The position numbers and the translations under genes were made by a program. Positions 8,683-16,913 of a stretch of 47,722 nt of DNA are shown here, piece by piece; positions within the stretch are counted from its first letter, which is position 1, and each line of letters opens with the position of its first letter. This DNA comes from an uncultured Porphyromonadaceae bacterium (lineage in GTDB: Bacteria > Bacteroidota > Bacteroidia > Bacteroidales > Muribaculaceae). The notes beneath the pieces were generated by a model, which was given only the letters and a program-made list of their open reading frames with translations, was not told the DNA's origin and made no database searches. The DNA is taken from contig CABUVO010000030.1 in the NCBI GenBank assembly GCA_902495075.1, positions 1 to 47,722 on the forward strand, given 5' to 3'.

Positions 8683-9252
8683 ATGGAAAAATTCACATTC
8701 AAAGGAGGAATCACCCGTTACTGGTGGATGCCCTTGATCACCGGGCTCCTCTCTATCGCAATCGGAATCTGGTGCCTTTGCAGCCCTGATTCATCTCTGC
8801 CCGTGCTCGCTTATGTTTTCGCAGCGGTAGTAATCGTGGCAGGTGTAGTCAACATCGCTTTTGCCATTGCCAACTCGCAGATAATGCCGGGATGGGGATG
8901 GTCGCTTGCTCTCGGCTTGATCGAAATCATTGTGGGAATATGGCTATACACCCTTCCTGAAGAGATGCTGATTATCACTTTTATCTACACAATTGGTGTC
9001 TATCTCATTTTCATCACGATCAATGCCATTTGTGAATCATGCATGCTTTACACCTACTCTTCAGGCATGACGGGCTGGTTGCTCGCCCTGCTTCTGATCA
9101 CACTGGCGTTTTCTGTTATTTTCCTTGCAGGTCCGATCGTAGGAGGCGTTGCCGTTTGGTTATATATCGGCATCTCTTTCATAACCTTCGGATGCTACAG
9201 GATTGCATTGGCAGCCAAACTAAGGAAGCTCAACCATGAAGTTCGCTTCTGA
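8683..9252 (+). CDS. HdeD/DUF308 family membrane protein
   Basis: A 189-residue protein with six hydrophobic helices and a short basic tail, beginning with YWWMPLITGLLSIAIGIW. The repeated G..SI..G.....P and GIIEIIVGIW-like turns are those of the DUF308 repeat in HdeD, an Escherichia coli membrane protein tied to acid resistance. The function in Bacteroidota is not established. It is probably cotranscribed with the AI-2E gene 83 bp upstream and ends before a strong terminator. Confidence 0.85.
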   Translation: MEKFTFKGGITRYWWMPLITGLLSIAIGIWCLCSPDSSLPVLAYVFAAVVIVAGVVNIAFAIANSQIMPGWGWSLALGLIEIIVGIWLYTLPEEMLIITFIYTIGVYLIFITINAICESCMLYTYSSGMTGWLLALLLITLAFSVIFLAGPIVGGVAVWLYIGISFITFGCYRIALAAKLRKLNHEVRF

Positions 9253-9263
9253 CTCATTACCTC

Positions 9264-9306
9264 AAAACGAAATAAAGCCGCCTGTCGGGCGGCTTTATTT
9301 CGTTTT
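9264..9306. terminator. Strong bidirectional terminator
   Basis: A perfect 19-bp stem (AAAACGAAATAAAGCCGCC and its complement) closes on a 5-nt loop between the convergent hdeD and ugd genes. T-rich ends appear on both strands. Confidence 0.9.
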
Positions 9307-9324
9307 GACATATCTCCAAAGTTA

Positions 9325-10641
9325 TTAATCTCTTCTGAAAATATCACGTGTATAGACTTTTTCCGCCACATCGTCAAGACAGGCATCATATCGGTTGGCA
9401 AGTATTGACTGAGACATCTCCTTGAATTTGTCAAGATCATTCACCACAAGACTTCCGAAAAATGTTGTGCCGTCTTCGAGAGTGGGCTCATAAATAATCA
9501 CGGTTGCACCCTTCGCCTTGATACGCTTCATCACTCCCTGAATCGACGACTGACGGAAGTTATCGGAATTAGATTTCATTGTGAGACGATACACCCCTAT
9601 CACACACGGTTTCTCCGGCGCCATGCCATATGTATTGGATGTTGTATAATCATAATATCCTGCCATGCGGAGCACCTGATCGGCTATGAAATCCTTTCGG
9701 GTGCGATTACTCTCCACAATCGCTGTCATCATGTTCTGAGGCACCTCCGCGTAGTTCGCAAGCAGCTGTTTGGTGTCTTTGGGGAGGCAATAACCGCCAT
9801 AACCGAAAGATGGATTGTTATAATGAGAACCGATGCGCGGATCCAGCCCCACGCCTCTTATGATAGCCTGTGAATCGAGACCTTTTACTTCGGCATAGGT
9901 GTCAAGTTCATTGAAATAGCTCACGCGCAATGCCAGATAGGTATTGGCGAAAAGTTTCACAGCCTCAGCCTCTTTCAGACCCATATAAAGAGTGTCGATA
10001 TCAGGTTTGAGAGCTCCCTGCTGCAGAAGTGAAGCAAATATGCGTGCTGCCTCATCAAGAGCGGGGATATCGGCAACAGCCTCAATAGCTGCATTCTCTT
10101 CAATGAAACGTTTATCTTCGATGATTTTGGGAATACCGGCAATAATTCTTGATGGATAGAGATTGTCGTAGAGTGCCTTCGATTCACGAAGAAACTCAGG
10201 GAAGAAAAGAAGATTGAATTTCTTCACCCCTTTGGCTGCATATTTCACATAAAGCGAACGACAATAACCCACCGGGATTGTAGACTTTATCACCATCACG
10301 GCATCCGGATTAACCGAAAGCACCAAATCAATCACATCCTCGATATGATGAGTGTCGAAATAGTTGGTATGTGGATCATAATTTGTTGGAGCTGCGATCA
10401 CTACAAAATCGGCATCGCGATAAGCATCTGCCCCATCAAGTGTAGCGGTGAGATCAAGCTCTTTCTCGGCAAGATATTTCTCAATATAATCGTCTTGAAT
10501 TGGAGAAATCCTGTTGTTGATTTTTTCCACTTTTTCAGGAATCACATCCACTGCCATCACATGGTTATGTTGCGACAGCAGGGTCGCGATGCTCAATCCG
10601 ACATAACCGGTGCCGGCTACTGCAATATTATATTTCTGCAT
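9325..10641 (-). CDS. ugd: UDP-glucose/nucleotide-sugar 6-dehydrogenase
   Basis: A 438-residue NAD-dependent enzyme that oxidises a UDP-sugar twice to the uronic acid, feeding capsule and exopolysaccharide synthesis. It shows the Rossmann start VAGTGYVGLS (8-17), the KSTIPVGY and FFPEFLRES substrate-side motifs and the catalytic cysteine in GYGGYCLPKDT (Cys285). The final domain (GVYRLTMKSNSDNFRQSS) is the UDP-binding C-terminal fold. The length fits the family. The promoter at 10702-10733 belongs to this gene, so it is transcribed separately from the SDR gene upstream. Confidence 0.93.
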   Translation of the reverse strand: MQKYNIAVAGTGYVGLSIATLLSQHNHVMAVDVIPEKVEKINNRISPIQDDYIEKYLAEKELDLTATLDGADAYRDADFVVIAAPTNYDPHTNYFDTHHIEDVIDLVLSVNPDAVMVIKSTIPVGYCRSLYVKYAAKGVKKFNLLFFPEFLRESKALYDNLYPSRIIAGIPKIIEDKRFIEENAAIEAVADIPALDEAARIFASLLQQGALKPDIDTLYMGLKEAEAVKLFANTYLALRVSYFNELDTYAEVKGLDSQAIIRGVGLDPRIGSHYNNPSFGYGGYCLPKDTKQLLANYAEVPQNMMTAIVESNRTRKDFIADQVLRMAGYYDYTTSNTYGMAPEKPCVIGVYRLTMKSNSDNFRQSSIQGVMKRIKAKGATVIIYEPTLEDGTTFFGSLVVNDLDKFKEMSQSILANRYDACLDDVAEKVYTRDIFRRD

Positions 10642-10701
10642 TTGTATATCTAAATTATAATTATCGATGGGCTGTCATACTGAACTTAAAGTTCTATCTC
10701 T

Positions 10702-10733
10702 GCAAAATTAACAAGAACTCACGGCAAAAACAA
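10702..10733 (-). promoter_or_regulatory. Promoter of ugd
   Basis: The minus strand reads TTTG (10733-10730), 20 nt, then TAATTTTG (10709-10702). The -33 box touches the foot of the preceding gene's terminator. Confidence 0.7.
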
Positions 10734-10768
10734 ATCGGTGGAAAGATTTTTACAAATCCTTCCACCGA
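10733..10768 (-). terminator. Terminator of the SDR gene
   Basis: ATCGGTGGAAGGATTT, a 4-nt loop and AAATCTTTCCACCGAT pair with one mismatch, followed on the minus strand by TTGTTTTTG. Confidence 0.8.
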
Positions 10769-10788
10769 TCGCCATTAATCAGCATGTT

Positions 10789-11622
10789 TTATTTCACATT
10801 GTCTTTATGTCGCTCTTCTTTTTCTTCTTTCTCAGGATTTGTGAAAGGTGCATCTGTAGGCTGCGGCATGCGTTTGTCAGGTGTAGAAATTTTCATCTTG
10901 ATTTTGGTCCAGACGCAATTAGGAACCGAACGCCATAGCCCAACGAGAATATTCCATCGCCAGTCGATAACCGCCACTCTGGGACGCTTCACTATCGCTC
11001 GGATGATAAGAGGCACCGCATAGTCGAGGTTCATTTCAAGGGGATATTTAAGTCCTTCGACAAGCAGCGGTGTGCGGATCCAGCCGGGTCGGATATCTGT
11101 AAACGAAACCTTCGCACCCTCCTCTGTGGCAAGTTGCTCAAGAGCCACCATGTATGCCTGCGCTCCTTTTTTGGATGCTGAATAAGCAGACAGACGACCG
11201 ATTCCGTTTGTTCCCGCCACACTCGTTATGGCAGCAATCCTTCCCGCGCGGTGATTATCGCGGAAATAGCGGTATGCTGTCGACAACATCCTTGCGAAAC
11301 CACCAAGATTTGTGGCGATTATGTTGACCTCTCTCTGAGGATCAAGAGCAAGGTTTTCATAACCTATACCCGCAACATGGAAATAGATATCCATGCCGCC
11401 TAACTTCTCTATAAGCTTCCCGAGCAACTCGGGAGCGTTGGCATGAGTGACATCTATAGATTCATACTCCACCATATCGGGATATTTCTTTTTAAGTTCC
11501 CGCATGGTTTCGGTGTGGCGTGCCGCCATACCGACTTTCACACCTCTTGAGGCGAATGCCTCTGCAACTCTAAGTCCGATGCCGGAAGAGGCACCCATTA
11601 TAACAATTCTTTTCATATCCAT
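10789..11622 (-). CDS. SDR-family NAD(P)-dependent oxidoreductase
   Basis: A 277-residue classical short-chain dehydrogenase. It shows the nucleotide motif MGASSGIG (9-15), the acidic DV after the second strand, the catalytic Ser134 (ITSVAG) and Tyr147-x-x-x-Lys151 (YSASK), followed by RPGWIRTPL. The C-terminus carries a hydrophobic region (RWNILVGLWRSVP) and a Lys/Glu-rich tail, so it may associate with the membrane. The substrate is unknown. It is bounded by terminators on both sides, so it appears monocistronic. Confidence 0.88.
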   Translation of the reverse strand: MDMKRIVIMGASSGIGLRVAEAFASRGVKVGMAARHTETMRELKKKYPDMVEYESIDVTHANAPELLGKLIEKLGGMDIYFHVAGIGYENLALDPQREVNIIATNLGGFARMLSTAYRYFRDNHRAGRIAAITSVAGTNGIGRLSAYSASKKGAQAYMVALEQLATEEGAKVSFTDIRPGWIRTPLLVEGLKYPLEMNLDYAVPLIIRAIVKRPRVAVIDWRWNILVGLWRSVPNCVWTKIKMKISTPDKRMPQPTDAPFTNPEKEEKEERHKDNVK

Positions 11623-11630
11623 ATAACAAA

Positions 11631-11660
11631 AAGGCAGCCCTCCTTGTTGTGGGCTGCCTC
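11631..11660 (-). terminator. Terminator of the PurF-like gene
   Basis: AGGCAGCCC and GGGCTGCCT form a 9-bp GC-rich stem around a 10-nt loop; on the minus strand TTTTTG follows. Confidence 0.85.
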
Positions 11661-11694
11661 ATTATCCTATAAAAAGAATTTAGAAGTTTCTTAA

Positions 11695-13104
11695 TCAGAA
11701 ATGACTCGATCCGTCGAAACAATGCGTGCAAAGTTTGCACTTCGGCAAACCAATGCTCTCAACCAATGTTTCGATAGGATTGAATTTTAGGGATGTGAGT
11801 CCGAAACGTTGACGAATCTTCTCCACCAATGCTTCATATTGCGGGCTGCCGGTTGTTGCATAGAGATCAAGATTCTTCTGGGGATCCCCCTCAAGCTCTT
11901 CGATTATGCGTCGGGTAAGAAGCTCCATGTCTGACTTAGACGATGTGAAACCGAGGTATCGGCAACCATAAATCAGCGGAGGACAGGCTATGCGCATATG
12001 CACCTCCTTTGCTCCATTTGCATAGAGTTCGGCAACGTTATCGTTAAGCTGCGTGCCCCGCACGATCGAATCGTCACAGAACAATGCACGCTTACCTTCA
12101 AGCATGGCATGGTTGGGCACAAGTTTCATTTTTGCCACAAGATCACGCATCGACTGATTTGCCGGAGTGAATGATCGCGGCCATGTAGGAGTGTATTTTG
12201 AGATGCATCGACGATAGGGCACGCCATGTCCTGATGCATAACCCAACGCCATTCCGACTCCGGAATCAGGAATGCCACATGCACAATCCACATCCGTTGT
12301 ATCCGTCTTGCCCATCGCCTCTCCGGATGCAAAACGGGTTTCCTCAACGTTTACACCTTCATAGCATGAAGTTGGGAATCCATAATACACCCACAGAAAA
12401 CTGCATATCTGCATCTCTTCGAGAGGTGCACTCAACTGTCGCACACCGTCGGCAGTAAATTCCACAATCTCTCCGGGTCCGAGATCGCGCATTATCTTAT
12501 ATCCCAGATTCGGGAAAGCTGTTGTTTCGGAAGTAGCGGCTATTGCCCCCTCTTTATCTCCAAGAATGATGGGGGTGCGTCCGAGTTTGTCGCGCGCGGC
12601 AATTATTCCATGTTCCGTAAGGATCAGCATCGAACATGACCCCTTGACCTTGGCATATACATTGCGGATGCCTTCAACGAAATCTTTACCTTGATTGATC
12701 AGCAATGCCACAAGCTCTGTCTGGTTTGTTTTTCCGGAACTGAGTTCTCCGAAATGCACTCCGGCATCGAGCAATTCCTTTTCCAATTCATCCAGATTGG
12801 TGATATATGCCACCGTGACGATTGCGAATTTCCCGAGATGGGAGTTAATGATGATTGGCTGGGGGTCATTGTCACTGATGATTCCGATTCCATCGTTTCC
12901 TTGAAACTTCTCAAGTTCGGCTTCGAACTTGGTGCGGAAATAAGTGCGTTCAAGACTATGGATTGAGCGGCAAAAGCGCTTCTCGGTGCTGTCGTAGGTA
13001 GCCATACCCGCACGACGAGTGCCGAGGTGTGAGTTGTAGTCAACTCCGTAGAAAAGATCGGTTCGGCAAGGTACTTTGCTTGCTACTCCGAAAAATCCTC
13101 CCAT
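11695..13104 (-). CDS. PurF-like amidophosphoribosyltransferase paralogue without the glutaminase cysteine
   Basis: A 469-residue homologue of amidophosphoribosyltransferase, the first step of purine synthesis. The C-terminal phosphoribosyltransferase half keeps the PRPP loop ALFCDDSIVRGTQL (341-354). In the N-terminal class II glutamine amidotransferase half the expected Met-Cys-Gly start is Met-Gly-Gly-Phe-Phe-Gly, so the nucleophilic cysteine is missing, although HLGTRRAG and the glutaminase fold are retained. Four cysteines close the chain (CKLCTHCF region). From memory, such a Cys-less paralogue is common in Bacteroidales; it may use ammonia, or be regulatory. It has its own promoter and terminator. 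Confidence 0.85.
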   Translation of the reverse strand: MGGFFGVASKVPCRTDLFYGVDYNSHLGTRRAGMATYDSTEKRFCRSIHSLERTYFRTKFEAELEKFQGNDGIGIISDNDPQPIIINSHLGKFAIVTVAYITNLDELEKELLDAGVHFGELSSGKTNQTELVALLINQGKDFVEGIRNVYAKVKGSCSMLILTEHGIIAARDKLGRTPIILGDKEGAIAATSETTAFPNLGYKIMRDLGPGEIVEFTADGVRQLSAPLEEMQICSFLWVYYGFPTSCYEGVNVEETRFASGEAMGKTDTTDVDCACGIPDSGVGMALGYASGHGVPYRRCISKYTPTWPRSFTPANQSMRDLVAKMKLVPNHAMLEGKRALFCDDSIVRGTQLNDNVAELYANGAKEVHMRIACPPLIYGCRYLGFTSSKSDMELLTRRIIEELEGDPQKNLDLYATTGSPQYEALVEKIRQRFGLTSLKFNPIETLVESIGLPKCKLCTHCFDGSSHF

Positions 13105-13133
13105 GATGTAGAAACTTTTTGAATTTTAAGCCG

Positions 13134-13141
13134 CAAAATTA
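13134..13141 (-). promoter_or_regulatory. -7 element of the PurF-like gene
   Basis: TAATTTTG on the minus strand, 30 bp before the start, with a TTG about 20 nt further upstream. Confidence 0.55.
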
Positions 13142-13225
13142 CAAAAAATCTTCCTTTGCAACAATACAAATCTTTCTGAAATCGAATTAATTTTTTCGAT
13201 AGTAACATTTTCCGGTTCTAATTCG

Positions 13226-13423
13226 TTATAAAGTAAGTAAGTGAGAAAAATTAATGCACATATAAAACACAGTTATTTTTGAGATGTTTTTGCCGCGTAA
13301 TGAGGGAGCATATAGGCATATGCGACTGAATTACAAGGTGAAAACAGCCAAAAAGAACAAGTTTTATAGTGCAAGATTTCATTACTTTCATATATCGGTT
13401 AATTTTTCTTACTTACTTATAGA
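13226..13423. repeat. Dispersed intergenic element, copy B
   Basis: The 338-bp gap before the methyltransferase is filled by an element with long imperfect inverted ends (TATAAAGTAAGTAAGTGAG... at 13227 and its counterpart ending at 13421). Its centre has the hairpin GCATAT-AGGC-ATATGC (about 13313-13328), then GACTG and CAGCCAAAAAGAAC, in the same order as copies A, C and D. No gene was found in it. Confidence 0.7.
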
Positions 13424-13442
13424 TATAATATAGATTCCACTA

Positions 13443-14033
13443 ATGGACGAAAAAGAATTTTTCGATCATCTCGCTCCCACCTGGGACGACAATGAGATTC
13501 TCTCTACACCTGATAAAGTAAGATTCGTGCTCGGTTACATAGATCTGAAACCGGGACTAAGTGTTCTTGACCTCGGCACCGGCACCGGCGTGCTTCTTCC
13601 TTATATTGCTGAAAAAATAGGAGGGACTGGCTCAATTACGGCGGTAGATTATTCCACCGGCATGCTGAACCGTGCACGCGAAAAGTTCTCAGGACTGATT
13701 CCCACACCTGAATTCCTGAATCTTGATCTTGAAAAAGACAACATCCCCGGCGAGTATGACCGCATCATTCTTTATTGCGTCTATCCGCATCTGCATGAAC
13801 CTTTCGAGACTCTCAAATGGCTCCGTTCCGTATGTCTGAAAGAAAACGGTATCATTACGGTGGCTTTCCCGACCGGACCGGATTTCATAAACAATGTGCA
13901 CCGCGAAAAACATTCGGAAAGCGATATTCTCCCACCAGCCGAAAAACTGGCTGAGCAAATGCGTCTTTACGATTTTGATGCGAGGGTGGCACATGCCGAC
14001 AACGACAGCTATATAATCAATATCTATAAATGA
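13443..14033 (+). CDS. Class I SAM-dependent methyltransferase
   Basis: A 196-residue protein of the methyltransferase 11/25 type. The SAM-binding glycine loop is LDLGTGTGVLLPYIA, followed by the acidic end of strand 2 (ITAVDYSTGML) and the post-II motif LDLEKDNIPGEYDRIILYCVYPH. It is a minimal Rossmann enzyme without an extra substrate domain; the methyl acceptor is unknown, and small molecules are likely because of the size. It is the first gene of a + strand run that continues into the NosR-like gene 45 bp later. Confidence 0.85.
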   Translation: MDEKEFFDHLAPTWDDNEILSTPDKVRFVLGYIDLKPGLSVLDLGTGTGVLLPYIAEKIGGTGSITAVDYSTGMLNRAREKFSGLIPTPEFLNLDLEKDNIPGEYDRIILYCVYPHLHEPFETLKWLRSVCLKENGIITVAFPTGPDFINNVHREKHSESDILPPAEKLAEQMRLYDFDARVAHADNDSYIINIYK

Positions 14034-14042
14034 TAAGACATA

Positions 14043-14094
14043 TTTAAATGACATGACAACTTTACAACTTTAAATGACATGACAACTTTACAAC
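14043..14094 (+). repeat. 26-bp tandem duplication covering a start codon
   Basis: TTTAAATGACATGACAACTT... occurs twice with a period of 26 bp. The first copy has an ATG at 14053 that would give MTTLQL and stop; the second ATG (14079) opens the real gene with MTTLQR. Confidence 0.9.
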
Positions 14095-15179
14095 GTATTC
14101 TGGCGTTTGCCGTCTGCTTGCTGATGATGACCGGAGCAGCTATCAACACCAACAAATCTATCTTAGGAAAAGATCTGACAAAAAATGTAGAAAAGACTGA
14201 TTCCGCAACATCCGTGGCTGAAATATACCACATCGATGAAGCGGGAAATTCAGTAATTGAGACGTCTTCACTAACCGACATAACGGGATATTCCGGTAAA
14301 ACGCCGCTGAAGATTACAATCTCAAAAGATGGCGTGATTGATAATATAGAGGCTTTGCCGAATACCGAGACACCTGGATTTTTCAAACGTGCCTCCGCAT
14401 TGCTCGACGACTGGAAGGGGAAGAGCGTAAATGACGCCCTATCCATGGAGGTTGATGCCGTGAGTGGCGCCACAATGTCTTCCGGAGCCATAAAGGAGAA
14501 CATGCGTCAGGGGCTGCAGTTCTATCTCGATGAGATCGGATCAAAAAGTGTGATCGAAGAGAATTCAGGCAGTATGCCTCTGCGCTTCTGGTTCGCGCTT
14601 GCCGTGACCCTTGCAGCGTGTGTTCTTCCTCTTTTCATCAAAAACAAGACATATCATTTGGTGCAGATGTGCCTCAATGTAGCAGTGCTTGGATTCTGGT
14701 GTGGGGAGTTCATATCCTATGGTCATCTTGTGAACTACCTCTCTTCTGGCATTGGAATATGGAAGGGTATAATACCTATCCTCATGATGATTGCCGCTTT
14801 CGTTTATCCTGTATTTGGCAAGCGTCAGCATTATTGCTCACACATCTGCCCTCTCGGCTCTCTCCAGCAGCTTGCCGGAATGTGCTGCAAACACAAGATC
14901 AGCATGTCTCACAAGCTCACCCACGCTCTTGAATGGTTTCGCAGAATATTGTGGGCAGTGCTTATGTTCTGCCTGTGGATACCGGTGATGACGGAATGGA
15001 TGGATTACGAACTTTTCTCAGCATTCCTCGTGGAATCAGCCTCCACTCTCATTCTGATTTGCGGAGCCGCAGTGGCAATCCTCTCAATCTTCATTCCGCG
15101 ACCTTACTGTCGCTTCATTTGCCCTACGGGCACGCTGATGAAAATACAGGAAAACATGTTTACCGATCACAAATTCTAA
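14079..15179 (+). CDS. NosR-like membrane protein: FMN-binding domain plus Fe-S binding membrane domain
   Basis: A 366-residue inner-membrane redox protein. After one N-terminal hydrophobic segment comes a periplasmic FMN-binding domain containing DAVSGAT (126-132), the motif in which ApbE-type transferases attach FMN covalently to the Thr. A multi-span region follows, with two CxxxCP clusters (CSHICPLGS and CRFICPTGT), as in NosR/NirI and NapH-like proteins. It probably moves electrons across the membrane to a periplasmic acceptor. The nitroreductase gene lies 12 bp downstream and is the obvious candidate partner. Confidence 0.85.
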   Translation: MTTLQRILAFAVCLLMMTGAAINTNKSILGKDLTKNVEKTDSATSVAEIYHIDEAGNSVIETSSLTDITGYSGKTPLKITISKDGVIDNIEALPNTETPGFFKRASALLDDWKGKSVNDALSMEVDAVSGATMSSGAIKENMRQGLQFYLDEIGSKSVIEENSGSMPLRFWFALAVTLAACVLPLFIKNKTYHLVQMCLNVAVLGFWCGEFISYGHLVNYLSSGIGIWKGIIPILMMIAAFVYPVFGKRQHYCSHICPLGSLQQLAGMCCKHKISMSHKLTHALEWFRRILWAVLMFCLWIPVMTEWMDYELFSAFLVESASTLILICGAAVAILSIFIPRPYCRFICPTGTLMKIQENMFTDHKF

Positions 15180-15191
15180 ACAAACAGTCAT

Positions 15192-15824
15192 ATGAAAATT
15201 CAAACGCTTATTATAGTCCTTCTCGCACTCGGACTCGTTTTCGTATCCTATAAATGGGCAACCGCTTCGGCAACTTCCGATAAAGAAGAAAACACTGAAA
15301 GCAATGTCGCGCTGGAGAATATCATGACGCGCACAAGCGTAAGATCCTACACTGCCGACACAATCAGCAGCAACGATATCGAAACGCTGCTTAAGGCGGC
15401 AATGGCAGCCCCAACGGCTGGAAACAAGCAACCCTGGCGCTATGTTGTTGTGCAGAACCGCGCTACTCTCGACAGTATCGGTGCGAATTTCGGTTCAATG
15501 AAGATGGCAACTCTGGCTCCCCTTGCTATCCTTGTATGCGGCGATGTGGAGGCAACTTTTCCCGGTGATGGCAGGGATTACTGGATTGAGGATACTTCTG
15601 CAGCTATGGAGAATCTTCTCCTCGCAGCGCATTCGATAGGTCTGGGGGCTGTATGGTGCGGCATTTATCCTATGCCGGATCGTGTGGCAGCATTCTCCGA
15701 GATGTTCTCACTCCCGGAAAACATCAAACCTATGGGCATAGCGATGATCGGACATCCCGATGGCTCCCACACACCAAAAGACAAATGGAATCCTGATTAC
15801 GTTAAATATGAATCCTGGAAATAA
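15192..15824 (+). CDS. Nitroreductase-family flavoprotein with N-terminal membrane anchor
   Basis: A 210-residue protein with a hydrophobic N-terminus (MKIQTLIIVLLALGLVFVSYKW) that looks like a signal anchor or uncleaved signal, then a nitroreductase-fold domain from about residue 42. FMN contacts are RTSVRSY, APTAGNKQPWRYVVV and the late GLGAVWCGIYP. Nitroreductases use FMN to reduce nitro groups, quinones or flavins with two electrons. Placement directly after the NosR-like gene suggests a surface or periplasmic reductase fed by that protein rather than by NAD(P)H; this is inference. Confidence 0.85.
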   Translation: MKIQTLIIVLLALGLVFVSYKWATASATSDKEENTESNVALENIMTRTSVRSYTADTISSNDIETLLKAAMAAPTAGNKQPWRYVVVQNRATLDSIGANFGSMKMATLAPLAILVCGDVEATFPGDGRDYWIEDTSAAMENLLLAAHSIGLGAVWCGIYPMPDRVAAFSEMFSLPENIKPMGIAMIGHPDGSHTPKDKWNPDYVKYESWK

Positions 15825-15863
15825 GGGGCGGATTCTCCCAATGATATAATTCAAAGATATAAT

Positions 15864-16676
15864 TTATGAAGCGGCAGCGATTCTCGTTGTCGCTTTTTTT
15901 GCAGCTATCTTCGAAACAAGAATGCTCGCCTCATAAAGCAGCTGCATCGGAATGGAAACAAGCATCAGCGTAAAGACATCCGACGTTGGAGTGATTATTG
16001 CAGCAGCAATAAGTATCACCACTATGGCATGACGCCTGTAGGTGCTCAAAAATGAATGCGTGAGCAAACCGGCTTTAGTGAGCAGCCATGCGAGCACAGG
16101 CATCTCGCACACGATCCCCATGCAGAGACATAGCATCACGAGCGTGCTCATGTATGATTCAAGAGAGATCATGTTTACCACATCTCCTGCCACCTGATAT
16201 GTACCCAGAAATCTGAATGTCATGGGAAATATTATGAAATAGCTCAGTGCCGTACCAAGCAAAAACATAAGGTAACCTCCTGTAACTATTCCTGTGGCGT
16301 ATTTTCGCTCCCTGTCATAGAGAGCGGGCGACACGAATAGAAACATCTGGTAAAGAATATATGGTGATGCGGCGAGGAAACCGACACAGAAAGCCGTCTT
16401 CATATGAATGATAAACTGCTGAGCCAATCCGGTGTTTATCAGATTAACGTCGAAATTGGTATCATAAGGCATACCGAATTCGGCACACAGATCGGCAATC
16501 ATTCTGTATGTCACAAAATCCTGATACTTGGGAGCAAGAACAAACGCAAACAATTGCTCTTTGAATATAAAGGCGATTATTGCGCATACGGCTGTCACGG
16601 CGAGACTCTTAAGAATCACGCCGCGCAACACGTCAAGATGCTCCCAGAAACTCTGTTTCCCGTCGCTCTTCCCCAT
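15864..16676 (-). CDS. tatC: Sec-independent protein translocase TatC
   Basis: A 270-residue polytopic TatC with six predicted helices. It carries the N-terminal FWEHLDVLRGVILKS motif (normally HLxELRxR), the first periplasmic loop with FxxxP-like features, FLGTALSYFIIFP and the ITPTSDVFTLMLVSIPMQLLYE end. TatC is the twin-arginine signal receptor. Its start abuts the tatA stop. Together with the upstream Tat-dependent reductase it forms a four-gene minus-strand operon, so the translocase and at least one of its cargos are made together. Confidence 0.95.
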   Translation of the reverse strand: MGKSDGKQSFWEHLDVLRGVILKSLAVTAVCAIIAFIFKEQLFAFVLAPKYQDFVTYRMIADLCAEFGMPYDTNFDVNLINTGLAQQFIIHMKTAFCVGFLAASPYILYQMFLFVSPALYDRERKYATGIVTGGYLMFLLGTALSYFIIFPMTFRFLGTYQVAGDVVNMISLESYMSTLVMLCLCMGIVCEMPVLAWLLTKAGLLTHSFLSTYRRHAIVVILIAAAIITPTSDVFTLMLVSIPMQLLYEASILVSKIAAKKATTRIAAAS

Positions 16677-16865
16677 TTATTCCTTATCTACATCCTTTAT
16701 CTCTTTCTCAACGTCATTCATTCCCTCTTTGAAGGAGCGGACACCTTTCCCGAGTCCCTTCATCAGTTCCGGAATTTTCTTACCTCCGAATAAAAGAAGA
16801 ATCACGAGCACAATCACGAGCACCTCGGGCATGCCGAGACCTCCTATAAATAAAAGTGTTTCCAT
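16677..16865 (-). CDS. tatA: Twin-arginine translocase subunit TatA
   Basis: A 62-residue TatA/E protein: a short periplasmic start, one membrane helix (EVLVIVLVILLLF), the FGGKKIPELMKGLGKGVRSFKEG hinge and amphipathic helix, and a short acidic-basic tail. No tatB is present nearby, so TatA may serve both roles, as in minimal Tat systems. It ends exactly where tatC begins. Confidence 0.95.
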   Translation of the reverse strand: METLLFIGGLGMPEVLVIVLVILLLFGGKKIPELMKGLGKGVRSFKEGMNDVEKEIKDVDKE

Positions 16866-16883
16866 ATCAGTCTCAATACTTTT

Positions 16884-16913
16884 TACTTCTTACTTCTAAC
16901 TTCTCACTTCTCA
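16884..16913. repeat. Simple-sequence spacer (ACTTCTT/ACTTCTC)
   Basis: The 48-bp gap between the reductase and tatA is made of four imperfect ACTTCTN units. Confidence 0.6.

Noticed and set aside
16404..16899. Two + strand frames opposite tatC and tatA
   Set aside because: They overlap clear Tat genes and their translations are Ser/Pro-rich shadows.
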